A DNA stretch of 64,000 nucleotides from positions 1-64,000 of the forward strand of contig UQJV01000002.1 in assembly GCA_900541475.1 (NCBI GenBank). Direction: 5' to 3'. The DNA comes from an uncultured Collinsella sp. (GTDB lineage Bacteria; Actinomycetota; Coriobacteriia; Coriobacteriales; Coriobacteriaceae). The notes under the pieces were generated by a model, which had not been told where the DNA came from, made no database searches, and saw only the letters and a list, made by a program, of their open reading frames with translations. Below, one piece after another: positions 7,160 to 14,848 of the stretch. Position 1 is the first letter of the stretch. Every line of letters begins with the position of its first letter. The position numbers were made by a program, and so were the translations under genes.

Positions 7160-8479
7160 TTACTCCTCCTCGAGCGTGACTTTGCCGCCCAGCAGGCGGT
7201 AGTGGTCGAAGAAATCGGGATAGGACTTGTTGACGGCCTCGGCGCCGTGGATCACGACCTCGCCGGTAGCACGGCTCGCGGCGATGGCGGCCATCATGGC
7301 GATGCGGTGGTCGTTGTGCGAATCGACCTCGCCGCCGGTAAAGGCGTCGACACCCTTGATGATCAGGTCGTCGCCGGCAATGCGCACCTGCGCGCCCAGT
7401 GCGGTGAGCTCATGGGTGGTGGTGGCCAGACGGTCGGATTCCTTGATGCGCAGTCGGGCGCAATCGCGGATGAACGTGCGGCCTTGCGCCAGCGCCGCCA
7501 CGGCCGAGATTACGGGCACCAAGTCGGGGATGTCGTGCGCGCTCATCTCAAAGCCGGCGAGCTTGTCGGACTGCACGGTGGCGGCGTTGGTGGATCGCAC
7601 GATGCGGGCGCCAAAGCGCGAGAGCGCGGCGAGCACGTTGCGATCACCCTGGGCCGAGCTAAGCGACACACCCTCGACGGTGATGGGGTCGGAGCCGATG
7701 GCGCCGGCGCACAGCCAAAAGGCGGCGTTGGACCAGTCGCCCTCGACGGCCACGTTGCCAGGAGTGCGGTACGAGCCGCTGCTCACGCGGAAATTCGTGA
7801 CCTCAGGCTGGCCGTCCTTGGCAGGGATGCGCTCGACGTTGACCTCGACGCCGAAGGCCTTCATGGCCTGGATGGTCAGGTTGATGTAGGGGCGGCTCTC
7901 GATAAGGCCGGTCACCTGCACGCAGGAGGGCTGGGCCAGCAGCGGGGCTGCCAGCAGCAGGCCGGAGATGTACTGCGAGCTCACGTTGCCCGGCAGGATA
8001 AAGGTGCCCGGGCGCATGCGACCGCTTGTCTTGAGCGGAAAACCGCCCAGGCCCTGCAGGTCGCAGCCAGCGGCAATGATCTCGTCGGAGAGTGGGGAGA
8101 GCGGGCGTGCGCCCAGGCGGCCCTGGCCCACAAAGGTTGCCTCTGCCCCCAGCGCGCAGGCGACGGGCAGCATAAAGCGCAGCGTGGAGCCGCTCTCGCC
8201 GCAGTCGAGCGTGCCGCCGGCAAGTGCCTTGAGCAGGCCGAACTCAATGCTCTTCATGGTGGGGTGGACCTGGAAGCCGTCCTCTACGGTCTCGATGCGG
8301 GCGCCCAGGGCCGTGAGGCAGCGCACCGTGGCTTCGATATCGGCGCAAGTGGTGTTGCAGGTTACGTGCGTCTCCCCGTTGGCGAGCGCGGCGCAGATGA
8401 TGAGGCGATGCGCCATCGACTTGGACGCGATGGCGGGAACGGTGCCCTTGAGCGGGGAGGGGGTGATGCGGGCTAGCAT
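7160..8479 (-). CDS. aroA: 3-Phosphoshikimate 1-carboxyvinyltransferase (EPSP synthase)
   Basis: Transfers enolpyruvyl from PEP to shikimate-3-phosphate. The 439-aa length is typical. The substrate Lys/Ser stretch is recognisable near the N terminus (SKSMAHRLIICAAL), with DCGESGSTLRFMLP, SQYISGLLLA and the C-terminal IKESDRLA and HNDHRIAM motifs. The start overlaps the aroB stop by seven bases (8473-8479), indicating coupled translation. GESGSTLRF replaces the more common GNAGTxxR PEP-loop signature, as in class II-like enzymes, which may matter for inhibitor sensitivity. Confidence 0.96.
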   Translation of the reverse strand: MLARITPSPLKGTVPAIASKSMAHRLIICAALANGETHVTCNTTCADIEATVRCLTALGARIETVEDGFQVHPTMKSIEFGLLKALAGGTLDCGESGSTLRFMLPVACALGAEATFVGQGRLGARPLSPLSDEIIAAGCDLQGLGGFPLKTSGRMRPGTFILPGNVSSQYISGLLLAAPLLAQPSCVQVTGLIESRPYINLTIQAMKAFGVEVNVERIPAKDGQPEVTNFRVSSGSYRTPGNVAVEGDWSNAAFWLCAGAIGSDPITVEGVSLSSAQGDRNVLAALSRFGARIVRSTNAATVQSDKLAGFEMSAHDIPDLVPVISAVAALAQGRTFIRDCARLRIKESDRLATTTHELTALGAQVRIAGDDLIIKGVDAFTGGEVDSHNDHRIAMMAAIAASRATGEVVIHGAEAVNKSYPDFFDHYRLLGGKVTLEEE

Positions 8480-9579
8480 ACGGATGCGTCTCCCTTCTGG
8501 CCGAGGCCCTCGGCAATCAAATCATGGAAGGTGGAAAGCGACGTGCGGTCGATGCTGCAGCGGCCAATATCGTGCGGAATTACCAGGTCGATGGTGTCAC
8601 CGGCGCGCTTTTTGTCGTGAAGTGCCTCGGCAAAGACAGCGTCGGCCGAAAGCTCGCAGCGAGTCTTGAGGCCATGACGGGCGCAGAGCTCCTCGATGCG
8701 ACCGGGAAGTTCGGCATCGCAAATGCCGTGCAGGGCTGCGGCGCGCGCGATGATGCCCATGCCGATCGACACGCAGTTGCCGTGTCCCAGCTCAAAGTGC
8801 TCGCAGGCCTCGACGGCATGTCCGGCGCTGTGTCCAAAGTTGAGGAGCTTGCGCTGGTTGGTCTCACGCTCGTCGGCGACGACCACGGCGCGCTTGATGT
8901 CGATATTGCGGGCGATGATGAGCGCCACGCGGGCCACGTCCCGGTTAAGCAACTCCAGCGTGAGCGGGGTCTTCTCCAGCTCGGCGAAGAGCTCCGGATC
9001 GGCAATCACGGCGTGCTTGACGACCTCGCCGCAGCCGTCGGCGAACTGCTCGGGCGTGAGGGTGGCAAGGCATCCCACGTCGGCGATAACCACGCTCGGC
9101 TGCCAAAAGGCTCCAGCCAGGTTCTTGCCGGCGGCCAGGTCGATGGCCGTCTTGCCGCCCACCGACGAGTCCACCATGGCGAGCAGGCTCGTGGGGATCT
9201 GCACAAACTTGCATCCGCGCATGTAGGTGGCGGCCACAAAGCCGGCCACGTCGCCCACGACGCCGCCGCCGAGCGCCACGATCACGTCGGAGCGCGAAAG
9301 CTCGTACTCGGCAACAAACTCCAAAATGGCAACGTAGGTCTCGGCACGCTTATGGGCCTCGCCGGCCTCGAAGGTGCAGATGCTCACCTCGTAGCCTGAC
9401 GTCTCCAGGCTCTGCTTAACGGGCATCTGGTAGAGCGGGCCCACGTTGGTGTCCGTCACGATGACGGCGCGAGTGCCTCCGGCGGTGGCGCGGACGAGCG
9501 GCCCTGCCTGCTCCAGCAAAAAGGTGCCCACGTGTACCTGGTAGGGGCGTGCGGTGTCGATATCGATGGTAATCGCCAT
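8473..9579 (-). CDS. aroB: 3-Dehydroquinate synthase
   Basis: NAD- and metal-dependent cyclisation of DAHP to 3-dehydroquinate, the second step of the pathway. The 368-aa protein has the nucleotide loop ALGGGVVGDVAGFVA, the PTSLLAMVDSSVGGKTAID block, GCGEVVKHA, and the metal His motifs LLNFGHSAGHAVE and ELGHGNCVSIGM. AAAGGA lies about ten bases before the ATG at 9579. A 36-base gap separates it from tyrA upstream, and it overlaps aroA downstream by seven bases. Confidence 0.96.
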   Translation of the reverse strand: MAITIDIDTARPYQVHVGTFLLEQAGPLVRATAGGTRAVIVTDTNVGPLYQMPVKQSLETSGYEVSICTFEAGEAHKRAETYVAILEFVAEYELSRSDVIVALGGGVVGDVAGFVAATYMRGCKFVQIPTSLLAMVDSSVGGKTAIDLAAGKNLAGAFWQPSVVIADVGCLATLTPEQFADGCGEVVKHAVIADPELFAELEKTPLTLELLNRDVARVALIIARNIDIKRAVVVADERETNQRKLLNFGHSAGHAVEACEHFELGHGNCVSIGMGIIARAAALHGICDAELPGRIEELCARHGLKTRCELSADAVFAEALHDKKRAGDTIDLVIPHDIGRCSIDRTSLSTFHDLIAEGLGQKGDASVC

Positions 9580-9615
9580 AAGCTATGGTCCTTTCGACCT
9601 GGCGTGATAGGTGGT

Positions 9616-10530
9616 CTAGTGGGCGCTTTCGTCGTCGAGTGCGCGCTTGATGCGATCGCCCTCGGCGAGGAGATTCTCCAGATGGCGCTGGTCGTGGTTC
9701 TTGAGTGCACGGCTGTAGGCGCCGAGTGAATCGATCAGATGGTCGATCTCGAAGGCAAGCGCGTCGGCGTCGTCGATCATGAGCTCGGACCACATCTGCG
9801 GGTTGAGGTGTGCCACGCGCGTGAGATCGCGGTAGCTGCCGGCCGAAAAGCCGTGGTGGACCTGGGCGGTGGGGCTCTTTACGTAGGCGTTGGACACCAC
9901 GTGCGCGAGCTGGCTCGTAAAAGCGATCACGCGGTCGTGCTCTGCGGCGGTAGTCACGCTGAACTTGCCAAACCCTAAGGGACGCACCATCTCGCGCACC
10001 TGGCCCAAGAGCTCCAGCTTAAGGGCATCGTCTACAGCGGGCGGAACGAGCACGAGCGGTGCGCCCTGGAATAGGTCGGCGCGGGAGTGCGCGTAGCCCG
10101 AGAACTGGGTACCCGCCATGGGGTGTGCGCCCACAAAGAAAAAGCCGTGCTCTCGTGCGAGTTCAAAGGCCCGCCCACACACGATGCCCTTGACGCCCAC
10201 AGTGTCGATCACCACGGGACCCATGATGGCATCGGTGTCGGTGGCGTCGGCGAGTGCCTGGGCGTGCGCCTCGAGCCACTCGATGCAGGCCTCGGGGTAG
10301 CAGGCAAGGACGATGATGTCGCACTCGCCGAGCGTCTCGTCGTTGAGCTCGCCGGCGACGGTGCCCATGCTGGCGGCCGTCATCACGTCATCGTCGGGGT
10401 CCCAGGCAAGCACGCGAACGCCCGCCTGCGCATAGCCGCGGGCAAAGCTGCCGCCGATGAGGCCCAGGCCCACGATGCCGGCGCACTTGGGTCCGCCCTG
10501 GTTGACGCGTGCGTTTCTCACCGTACCCAT
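9616..10530 (-). CDS. tyrA: Prephenate dehydrogenase
   Basis: NAD-dependent oxidative decarboxylation of prephenate to 4-hydroxyphenylpyruvate for tyrosine. The 304-aa protein has a Rossmann GLGLIGGSF motif near residue 21, HPMAGTQFSGY with the catalytic His region, and AFTSQLAHVVSNAY followed by FSAGSYRDLTRVA. There is no C-terminal ACT domain and no fused chorismate mutase, so feedback control may rest on DAHP synthase and PheA. It follows aroF by three bases. Confidence 0.93.
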   Translation of the reverse strand: MGTVRNARVNQGGPKCAGIVGLGLIGGSFARGYAQAGVRVLAWDPDDDVMTAASMGTVAGELNDETLGECDIIVLACYPEACIEWLEAHAQALADATDTDAIMGPVVIDTVGVKGIVCGRAFELAREHGFFFVGAHPMAGTQFSGYAHSRADLFQGAPLVLVPPAVDDALKLELLGQVREMVRPLGFGKFSVTTAAEHDRVIAFTSQLAHVVSNAYVKSPTAQVHHGFSAGSYRDLTRVAHLNPQMWSELMIDDADALAFEIDHLIDSLGAYSRALKNHDQRHLENLLAEGDRIKRALDDESAH

Positions 10531-10533
10531 GGC

Positions 10534-11556
10534 CTACTCCATGGTCTCTTGGCAGACGACCTCGCAGATGGCGCGGATGCGGCGCATGGTGTCGTCGAAC
10601 TGGTCGGGAGTGAGGGCCTGGGCGCCGTCGGACCAGGCGCGGCTCGGATCGTCGTGGACTTCGATCTCCAGGCCGTTGGCGCCGCAGGCGGTCGCGGCGA
10701 GCGCCATGGGCTCGACATAGCGGGTGTAGCCGGTGGCGTGGCTGGGGTCGGCGACGACGGGCAGGTGCGACAGGTGGTGCAGCACCGGCACGGCGTTGAG
10801 GTCGAAGGTGTTGCGGGTGCGGGTCTCGAAGGTGCGAATGCCGCGCTCGCACAGGATGACGTTGTCGTTGCCCTCGCTCATGATGTACTCGGCAGCCATG
10901 AGCAGCTCGTCGACGGTGCCGGACATGCCGCGCTTGAGCAGGACCGGGGTCTTGGTCTTGCCGACCTCCTTGAGCAGGGGGAAGTTCTGGGCGTTGCGAG
11001 CGCCAATCTGCATGACGTCGATCTTCTTGTCGAGGAAGACCTGCACGTCGCGCGGGTCCATGATCTCGGTGACGATCGGCATGTCGAGCTCGGCGGATGC
11101 CTCGCACAGCAGGTCCAGGCCGGCGGGGCCCATGCCCTGGTAGGCGTAAGGAGAGGTGCGGGGCTTGTAGGCGCCACCGCGCAGCATCGTGGCGCCGGCG
11201 GCCTTTACGCGGCGTGCGATGCGGATGAGGTTCTCGCCCTCGACGGAGCAGGGGCCGGCGATGACCTGGAACTGGTCGCCGCCGATCTTGACGCCGTGGC
11301 CGCAGTCGATGACGGAGTCCTCGGGGTGGAACTTGCGGTTGGCACGCTTAAAAGGCTCGGAGACGCGCTGCACGCGCTCGACGACATCCATGGATTCGAG
11401 CAGGAACGGGTCGATTTTGGTCGTATCGCCCACCAGGCCGATGATGGTCTCGTTCTCGCCGCGCGAGACGTCGGTCTTGAGACCTTTCTTCTCAATCCAG
11501 CTGACGATATGGCCGACGGCCTCGTCGCTGGCACTCTGCTTTAAAATTGCAATCAT
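10534..11556 (-). CDS. aroF: 3-Deoxy-7-phosphoheptulonate (DAHP) synthase
   Basis: Condenses PEP and erythrose-4-phosphate, committing carbon to aromatics. The 340-aa protein has an N-terminal ferredoxin-like regulatory domain of about 70 residues (MIAILKQSASDEAVGHIVSW) and a type Ib catalytic barrel with AGPCSVEGE, LRGGAYKPRTSPYAYQG, QIGARNAQNF, LLKRGMSGT, and VADPSHATG. This domain order matches the Thermotoga and Bacillus-like enzymes regulated by Tyr or Phe through the N-terminal domain. I used the ATG at 11556 because 16 upstream codons lack family similarity and lie in the leader hairpin. First gene of the operon. Confidence 0.95.
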   Translation of the reverse strand: MIAILKQSASDEAVGHIVSWIEKKGLKTDVSRGENETIIGLVGDTTKIDPFLLESMDVVERVQRVSEPFKRANRKFHPEDSVIDCGHGVKIGGDQFQVIAGPCSVEGENLIRIARRVKAAGATMLRGGAYKPRTSPYAYQGMGPAGLDLLCEASAELDMPIVTEIMDPRDVQVFLDKKIDVMQIGARNAQNFPLLKEVGKTKTPVLLKRGMSGTVDELLMAAEYIMSEGNDNVILCERGIRTFETRTRNTFDLNAVPVLHHLSHLPVVADPSHATGYTRYVEPMALAATACGANGLEIEVHDDPSRAWSDGAQALTPDQFDDTMRRIRAICEVVCQETME

Positions 11557-11589
11557 GGTGTGCCTCTCACCTCGATGGATACCTCTTGC

Positions 11590-11613
11590 AAAAACGGCCC
11601 GCATCGCGAGCCG
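11590..11613 (-). promoter_or_regulatory. Terminator-like leader hairpin upstream of aroF
   Basis: On the minus strand CGGCTCGC pairs with GCGGGCCG (8 bp, one G-U) around a GAT loop and is followed by five T residues. It lies 34 bases before the aroF ATG with no gene on that strand upstream. This is the layout of a transcription attenuator. The signal that would control it is not evident. Confidence 0.6.
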
Positions 11614-11649
11614 TATATATATGGTGCATGTGAGTTTATACTAATTGTT

Positions 11650-11671
11650 TCACTTTTGCGTTCTAAAGTGA
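11650..11671. promoter_or_regulatory. Palindrome upstream of aroF, candidate operator
   Basis: TCACTTT and AAAGTGA are perfect inverted halves separated by 8 bp. The site lies about 95-115 bp upstream of the aroF start. A TATAAA-like box on the minus strand sits just downstream of it (about 11636-11641), so a repressor here could overlap the promoter. Confidence 0.4.
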
Positions 11672-11719
11672 GCCTTTGCGCCGTGTCTCCCACGTAATTG
11701 CAAAGCTTTTTCTATTTTT

Positions 11720-11749
11720 TTGTTAGCCCGTGGCGTACTTGGGTATAAT
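11720..11749 (+). promoter_or_regulatory. Promoter of tRNA-Arg
   Basis: TTGTTA at 11720-11725 and a perfect TATAAT at 11744-11749, 18 bp apart. The tRNA begins 11 bases downstream of the -10 box. Confidence 0.7.
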
Positions 11750-11760
11750 GCCAACCGTTC

Positions 11761-11837
11761 GCCCTATTAGCTCAGGGGATTAGAGCGTCTGCCTCCGGAG
11801 CAGAAGGCCGTTGGTTCGAATCCAACATGGGGCACCA
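11761..11837 (+). tRNA. tRNA-Arg (anticodon CCG)
   Basis: Cloverleaf visible by eye. The acceptor GCCCTAT pairs with ATGGGGC. The D arm contains AGCTCAGGGGATTAGAGC. The anticodon stem TCTGC/GCAGA encloses the loop CTCCGGA with anticodon CCG. The T arm is TTGGTTCGAATCCAA. The encoded 3' CCA is present. It reads CGG arginine codons. Confidence 0.95.
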
Positions 11838-11848
11838 TCGAACGTAAG

Positions 11849-11884
11849 ACCGTCCGAACCTCGCATGGTCCGGGCGGTTTTCTT
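11849..11884 (+). terminator. Terminator after tRNA-Arg
   Basis: ACCGTCCG pairs with CGGGCGGT (8 bp with one G-U) followed by TTTTCTT. It ends just before the P-type ATPase start region, so that gene needs read-through or a promoter hidden between them. Confidence 0.75.
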
Positions 11885-11912
11885 ATACCGACGCGACGTG
11901 ATGGGACGTGGT

Positions 11913-14636
11913 ATGGCAGTAACGGATATCGAGCGCGGACTTTCGACCGCCGAGGTCGAGGAGCGCATCGCCGCCGGTAAGATCAACCGCAACATGGAGC
12001 TTAAGACCAAATCGGTCCGCGAGCTCATCATCGAGAACCTCTGCACGCTGTTTAACTTGATCAACGCTGTCTTGGCGATTTTGGTGTTGCTGACCGGTTC
12101 GTTTAAGAACCTGACGTTCCTGTTCGTGGTGTTCCTCAATACCGCCATCGGCGTCATTCAGTCCATGCGTTCCAAGCGGATGGTCGACAAGCTTACGCTG
12201 TTGACCTCTAAGAAGGCCATCGCGGTGCGTGACGGTGCCGAGGTGGAGTTCGACTTGGATCAGATCGTGCTCGACGATATCATTCGCCTGGGGCGCGGTG
12301 ACCAGATTCCGGCCGACGCCGTGGTGGTGTCGGGCGAGGCGCTCGTTAACGAGAGCCTGCTGACGGGCGAGAGCGATCTCATTAAAAAGCAGCCCGGCTC
12401 CGAGCTCATGAGCGGCAGCTTTATCGACTCGGGCCTGCTGCGCGCCCGCGTGATCCATGTTGGAGCCGACAACTACGTGGCAAAGATCAACAACGAGGCC
12501 AAGTACGTCAAAAAGGTCAATTCCGAGATCATGAACGCGCTCAACGCCATCGTGCGCTTTGCGAGCCTCATTATGATTCCGCTCGGTCTGGCGCTCTTTT
12601 CCTCGAGCGTGAGCGAGCTTTGGGATGCCGCCGGTACGCCGGGTGATAGCGCGCTTTCGTGGTGCTTTTCCGAGCTGCTTGCCGGTCGCGTGCCTTCGTC
12701 GGCGCTGCTGTCCACGGTGGGCGCTCTTTTGGGTATGATTCCGCAGGGCCTGGTGCTGCTGACCTCGTCGGTGCTTGCCATCGCCACGGTGCGGCTGGCG
12801 CGCCGCAAGGTACTCGCACAGCAGCTCTACTGCATCGAGACGCTCGCGCGCGTCGACGTGCTGTGCCTGGATAAGACGGGCACCATTACCTCGGGCCGCA
12901 TGGAGGTCGAGGGCACCTACCCGTTGCCTGTTGAGGGTGTTGGTTTTGGCGCGGATTCGGACGAGGCACCTGTCCCCGTCGAGACCACGGTACTCGATTT
13001 TGCGCTCGCCAACGTGGCGCGTGCTACTTCGGCAGACGCCAACGAGACCTGTCAGGCGCTGCTCAACTACTACGCCGACCGCCCGGTCGAGGTGTCCGAG
13101 CCGCTGGCGGTCATTCCGTTCTCGTCGTCCAAAAAGTGGAGCGGCGCCTCGTTTGCGCAAGGTTCCTATGTGATGGGCGCGGCGCAATTTGTGCTTTCGG
13201 AGCGCGCCTTTGCGCAGGTCGAGAACCGTGTGGCCGAGCTCGCCGACACCTGCCGCGTACTTGTGGTGGCCTGTGTCGACGGCTTTACGCCCGATGGCGA
13301 TATGGTGGGCGAGGCCGAGCCCGTGGGCTTTGTGACCATTCGCGACGAGATTCGCTCCTCGGCCGCCGAGACCATCGGCTACTTTAACGAGCAAGGCGTG
13401 ACCCTCAACGTGATCAGCGGCGACGACCCGCGCACGGTGTCGTCGATCGCGCGCGTGGTGGGCGTTCCGGGGGCCGATGCCTACGTCGACGCCACGACGC
13501 TCGATACGCCGTCCAAGATTGATGCGGCGGTGGACCGCTACCACGTCTTTGGCCGCGTGACGCCGCAGCAGAAGCGCGAGCTCGTGCAGGCGCTCAAGCG
13601 TCGCGACCATACCGTTGCCATGACGGGCGACGGCGTCAACGACGTGCTGGCGCTCAAGGAGGCAGACTGCTCCGTGGCCATGGCCGCCGGTTCCGATGCG
13701 GCGCGCAACGTGGCCGAGATCGTGCTGGTCGACAACGATTTTGCCTCGATGCCCGCCGTGGTGGCCGAGGGTCGTCGTTCCATCAACAACTTGCAGCGCT
13801 CTGCGGCGCTGTTCCTGACCAAGACGCTGTTCTCGATGGGCCTGGCGGCGCTGTGCATCGCGTTTCCGCCGTATCCCTTCGAGCCGATTCAGATGACACT
13901 CATCAACTTCTTCTGCATCGGCGCGCCGGGCTTTGTGCTTGGTCTGGAGCCCAATAATGCCCGCGTGAAGGGGTCATTCTTGACCAACGTGCTCAAGCGT
14001 GCGCTGCCGGCGTCGTTGGCTGTCATTATGGCTGCGGCGCTCGATATCTTCGTGGCGCGCGTGTTCGGCTTTAACCAGCTCACCCTTTCGACTATGTGCC
14101 TGCTTACGTCGTGCGCGGCGAGTGTGAGCCTGATCTGGCGCGTCTCGCAGCCGCTCACTCCCTTGCGCGTGGTGCTCTTTGTGTTTGTCGTCGTCGGCAT
14201 CCTGGCGGGTGTTATCGGATTCCCGGAGCTGCTGTCCATCGCCAACCTGTCGATGGGCGAGGTGGTTATCTTGCTGGCGATCGTCGTCTTTACCTGCACG
14301 GTGTTCTTTAAGCTCGCCACGATGATGGATTCGCTTAAGCCGCGTCGTCGCCATGCTGCCACCGGCTTTGGCCGTGGCGTTCGCGTCCGTCTGGGTCGCG
14401 GCGGCGGCAAGGTGAGCTCGACGGGTTCAACTGCCCAGCGTTTTGCCAAGCGCGTCGCCGCCGATATGGCGCAGCGCCGCGAGGAGCGCACCGCTCGCAA
14501 GGCCGAGGTTCGCGCGCTCGAGGGTGTGGAAAAGGCCCAACCCAAGAAAAAGAAGAGCGCGGGTGCCACTCGCTCGCGGGTGACCAAGTCCGCCCAGGGC
14601 ATTAAGGTCTCGATGCCGAGCAAAAAGAAAAAGTAA
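11913..14636 (+). CDS. P-type cation-transporting ATPase (CtpE-like)
   Basis: Membrane ion pump of about 907 aa. TGES of the actuator domain is near residue 150, the phosphorylation motif DKTGTIT near residue 319, and TGDGVND of the hinge near residue 570, followed by VDNDFASMPAVVAEGRR. Hydrophobic helices flank these: two pairs before the phosphorylation site and about six after. Overall resemblance is to the actinobacterial CtpE-type pumps, for which calcium uptake has been proposed; the ion here is unknown. No heavy-metal-binding domain or CPC motif. The last 85 or so residues are an unusual basic tail ending in KKKK. The start is uncertain between ATGs at 11901 and 11913, neither with a strong ribosome site. 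The gene follows the tRNA terminator by about 30 bases. Confidence 0.88.
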   Translation: MAVTDIERGLSTAEVEERIAAGKINRNMELKTKSVRELIIENLCTLFNLINAVLAILVLLTGSFKNLTFLFVVFLNTAIGVIQSMRSKRMVDKLTLLTSKKAIAVRDGAEVEFDLDQIVLDDIIRLGRGDQIPADAVVVSGEALVNESLLTGESDLIKKQPGSELMSGSFIDSGLLRARVIHVGADNYVAKINNEAKYVKKVNSEIMNALNAIVRFASLIMIPLGLALFSSSVSELWDAAGTPGDSALSWCFSELLAGRVPSSALLSTVGALLGMIPQGLVLLTSSVLAIATVRLARRKVLAQQLYCIETLARVDVLCLDKTGTITSGRMEVEGTYPLPVEGVGFGADSDEAPVPVETTVLDFALANVARATSADANETCQALLNYYADRPVEVSEPLAVIPFSSSKKWSGASFAQGSYVMGAAQFVLSERAFAQVENRVAELADTCRVLVVACVDGFTPDGDMVGEAEPVGFVTIRDEIRSSAAETIGYFNEQGVTLNVISGDDPRTVSSIARVVGVPGADAYVDATTLDTPSKIDAAVDRYHVFGRVTPQQKRELVQALKRRDHTVAMTGDGVNDVLALKEADCSVAMAAGSDAARNVAEIVLVDNDFASMPAVVAEGRRSINNLQRSAALFLTKTLFSMGLAALCIAFPPYPFEPIQMTLINFFCIGAPGFVLGLEPNNARVKGSFLTNVLKRALPASLAVIMAAALDIFVARVFGFNQLTLSTMCLLTSCAASVSLIWRVSQPLTPLRVVLFVFVVVGILAGVIGFPELLSIANLSMGEVVILLAIVVFTCTVFFKLATMMDSLKPRRRHAATGFGRGVRVRLGRGGGKVSSTGSTAQRFAKRVAADMAQRREERTARKAEVRALEGVEKAQPKKKKSAGATRSRVTKSAQGIKVSMPSKKKK

Positions 14637-14643
14637 CCTCACA

Positions 14644-14755
14644 GGGTAGCTAATTCGGGACGGGGCTTTTTTAGCTACCCCGGCTGATGACGTGATCTAT
14701 TTGGCCGATTGGCGGCCAGGGCAGCTAAAAAAGCCCCGTCCCGAATTAGCTACCC
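14644..14755. repeat. 112-bp element with perfect 33-bp terminal inverted repeats (copy 2)
   Basis: The left arm (14644-14676, starting GGGTAGCTAATTCGGGACGG) and the right arm (14723-14755) are perfect reverse complements. The centre contains a GGCC-rich mini-hairpin as in copy 1 at 5938-6048. It lies 7 bases after the P-type ATPase stop codon and could act as its terminator. No open reading frame lies inside. Confidence 0.88.
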
Positions 14756-14848
14756 TGGCGATGTTGAATTGGTGCCTTGCTCCTGTGGGGGCGTGGCGAT
14801 GCTATGCTCTAACTTCGACTGTATGAATTGCTCCGAAAAGAGGAAGCC

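Noticed and set aside
11567..11629. A 20-codon possible leader peptide (with Tyr and Phe codons) across the aroF attenuator
   Set aside because: No ribosome-binding site precedes its ATG, the aromatic codons are few and not clustered, and the stem falls inside it. Kept only as a remote idea.
11761..11837. tRNA-Arg as an integration site for an island
   Set aside because: No integrase and no repeated tRNA 3' fragment is found in the window.
5938..14755. A composite transposon bounded by the two 33-bp inverted-repeat elements
   Set aside because: The DNA between them is the core aro operon, a tRNA and a pump, without a transposase or integrase. The two elements look like independent copies.
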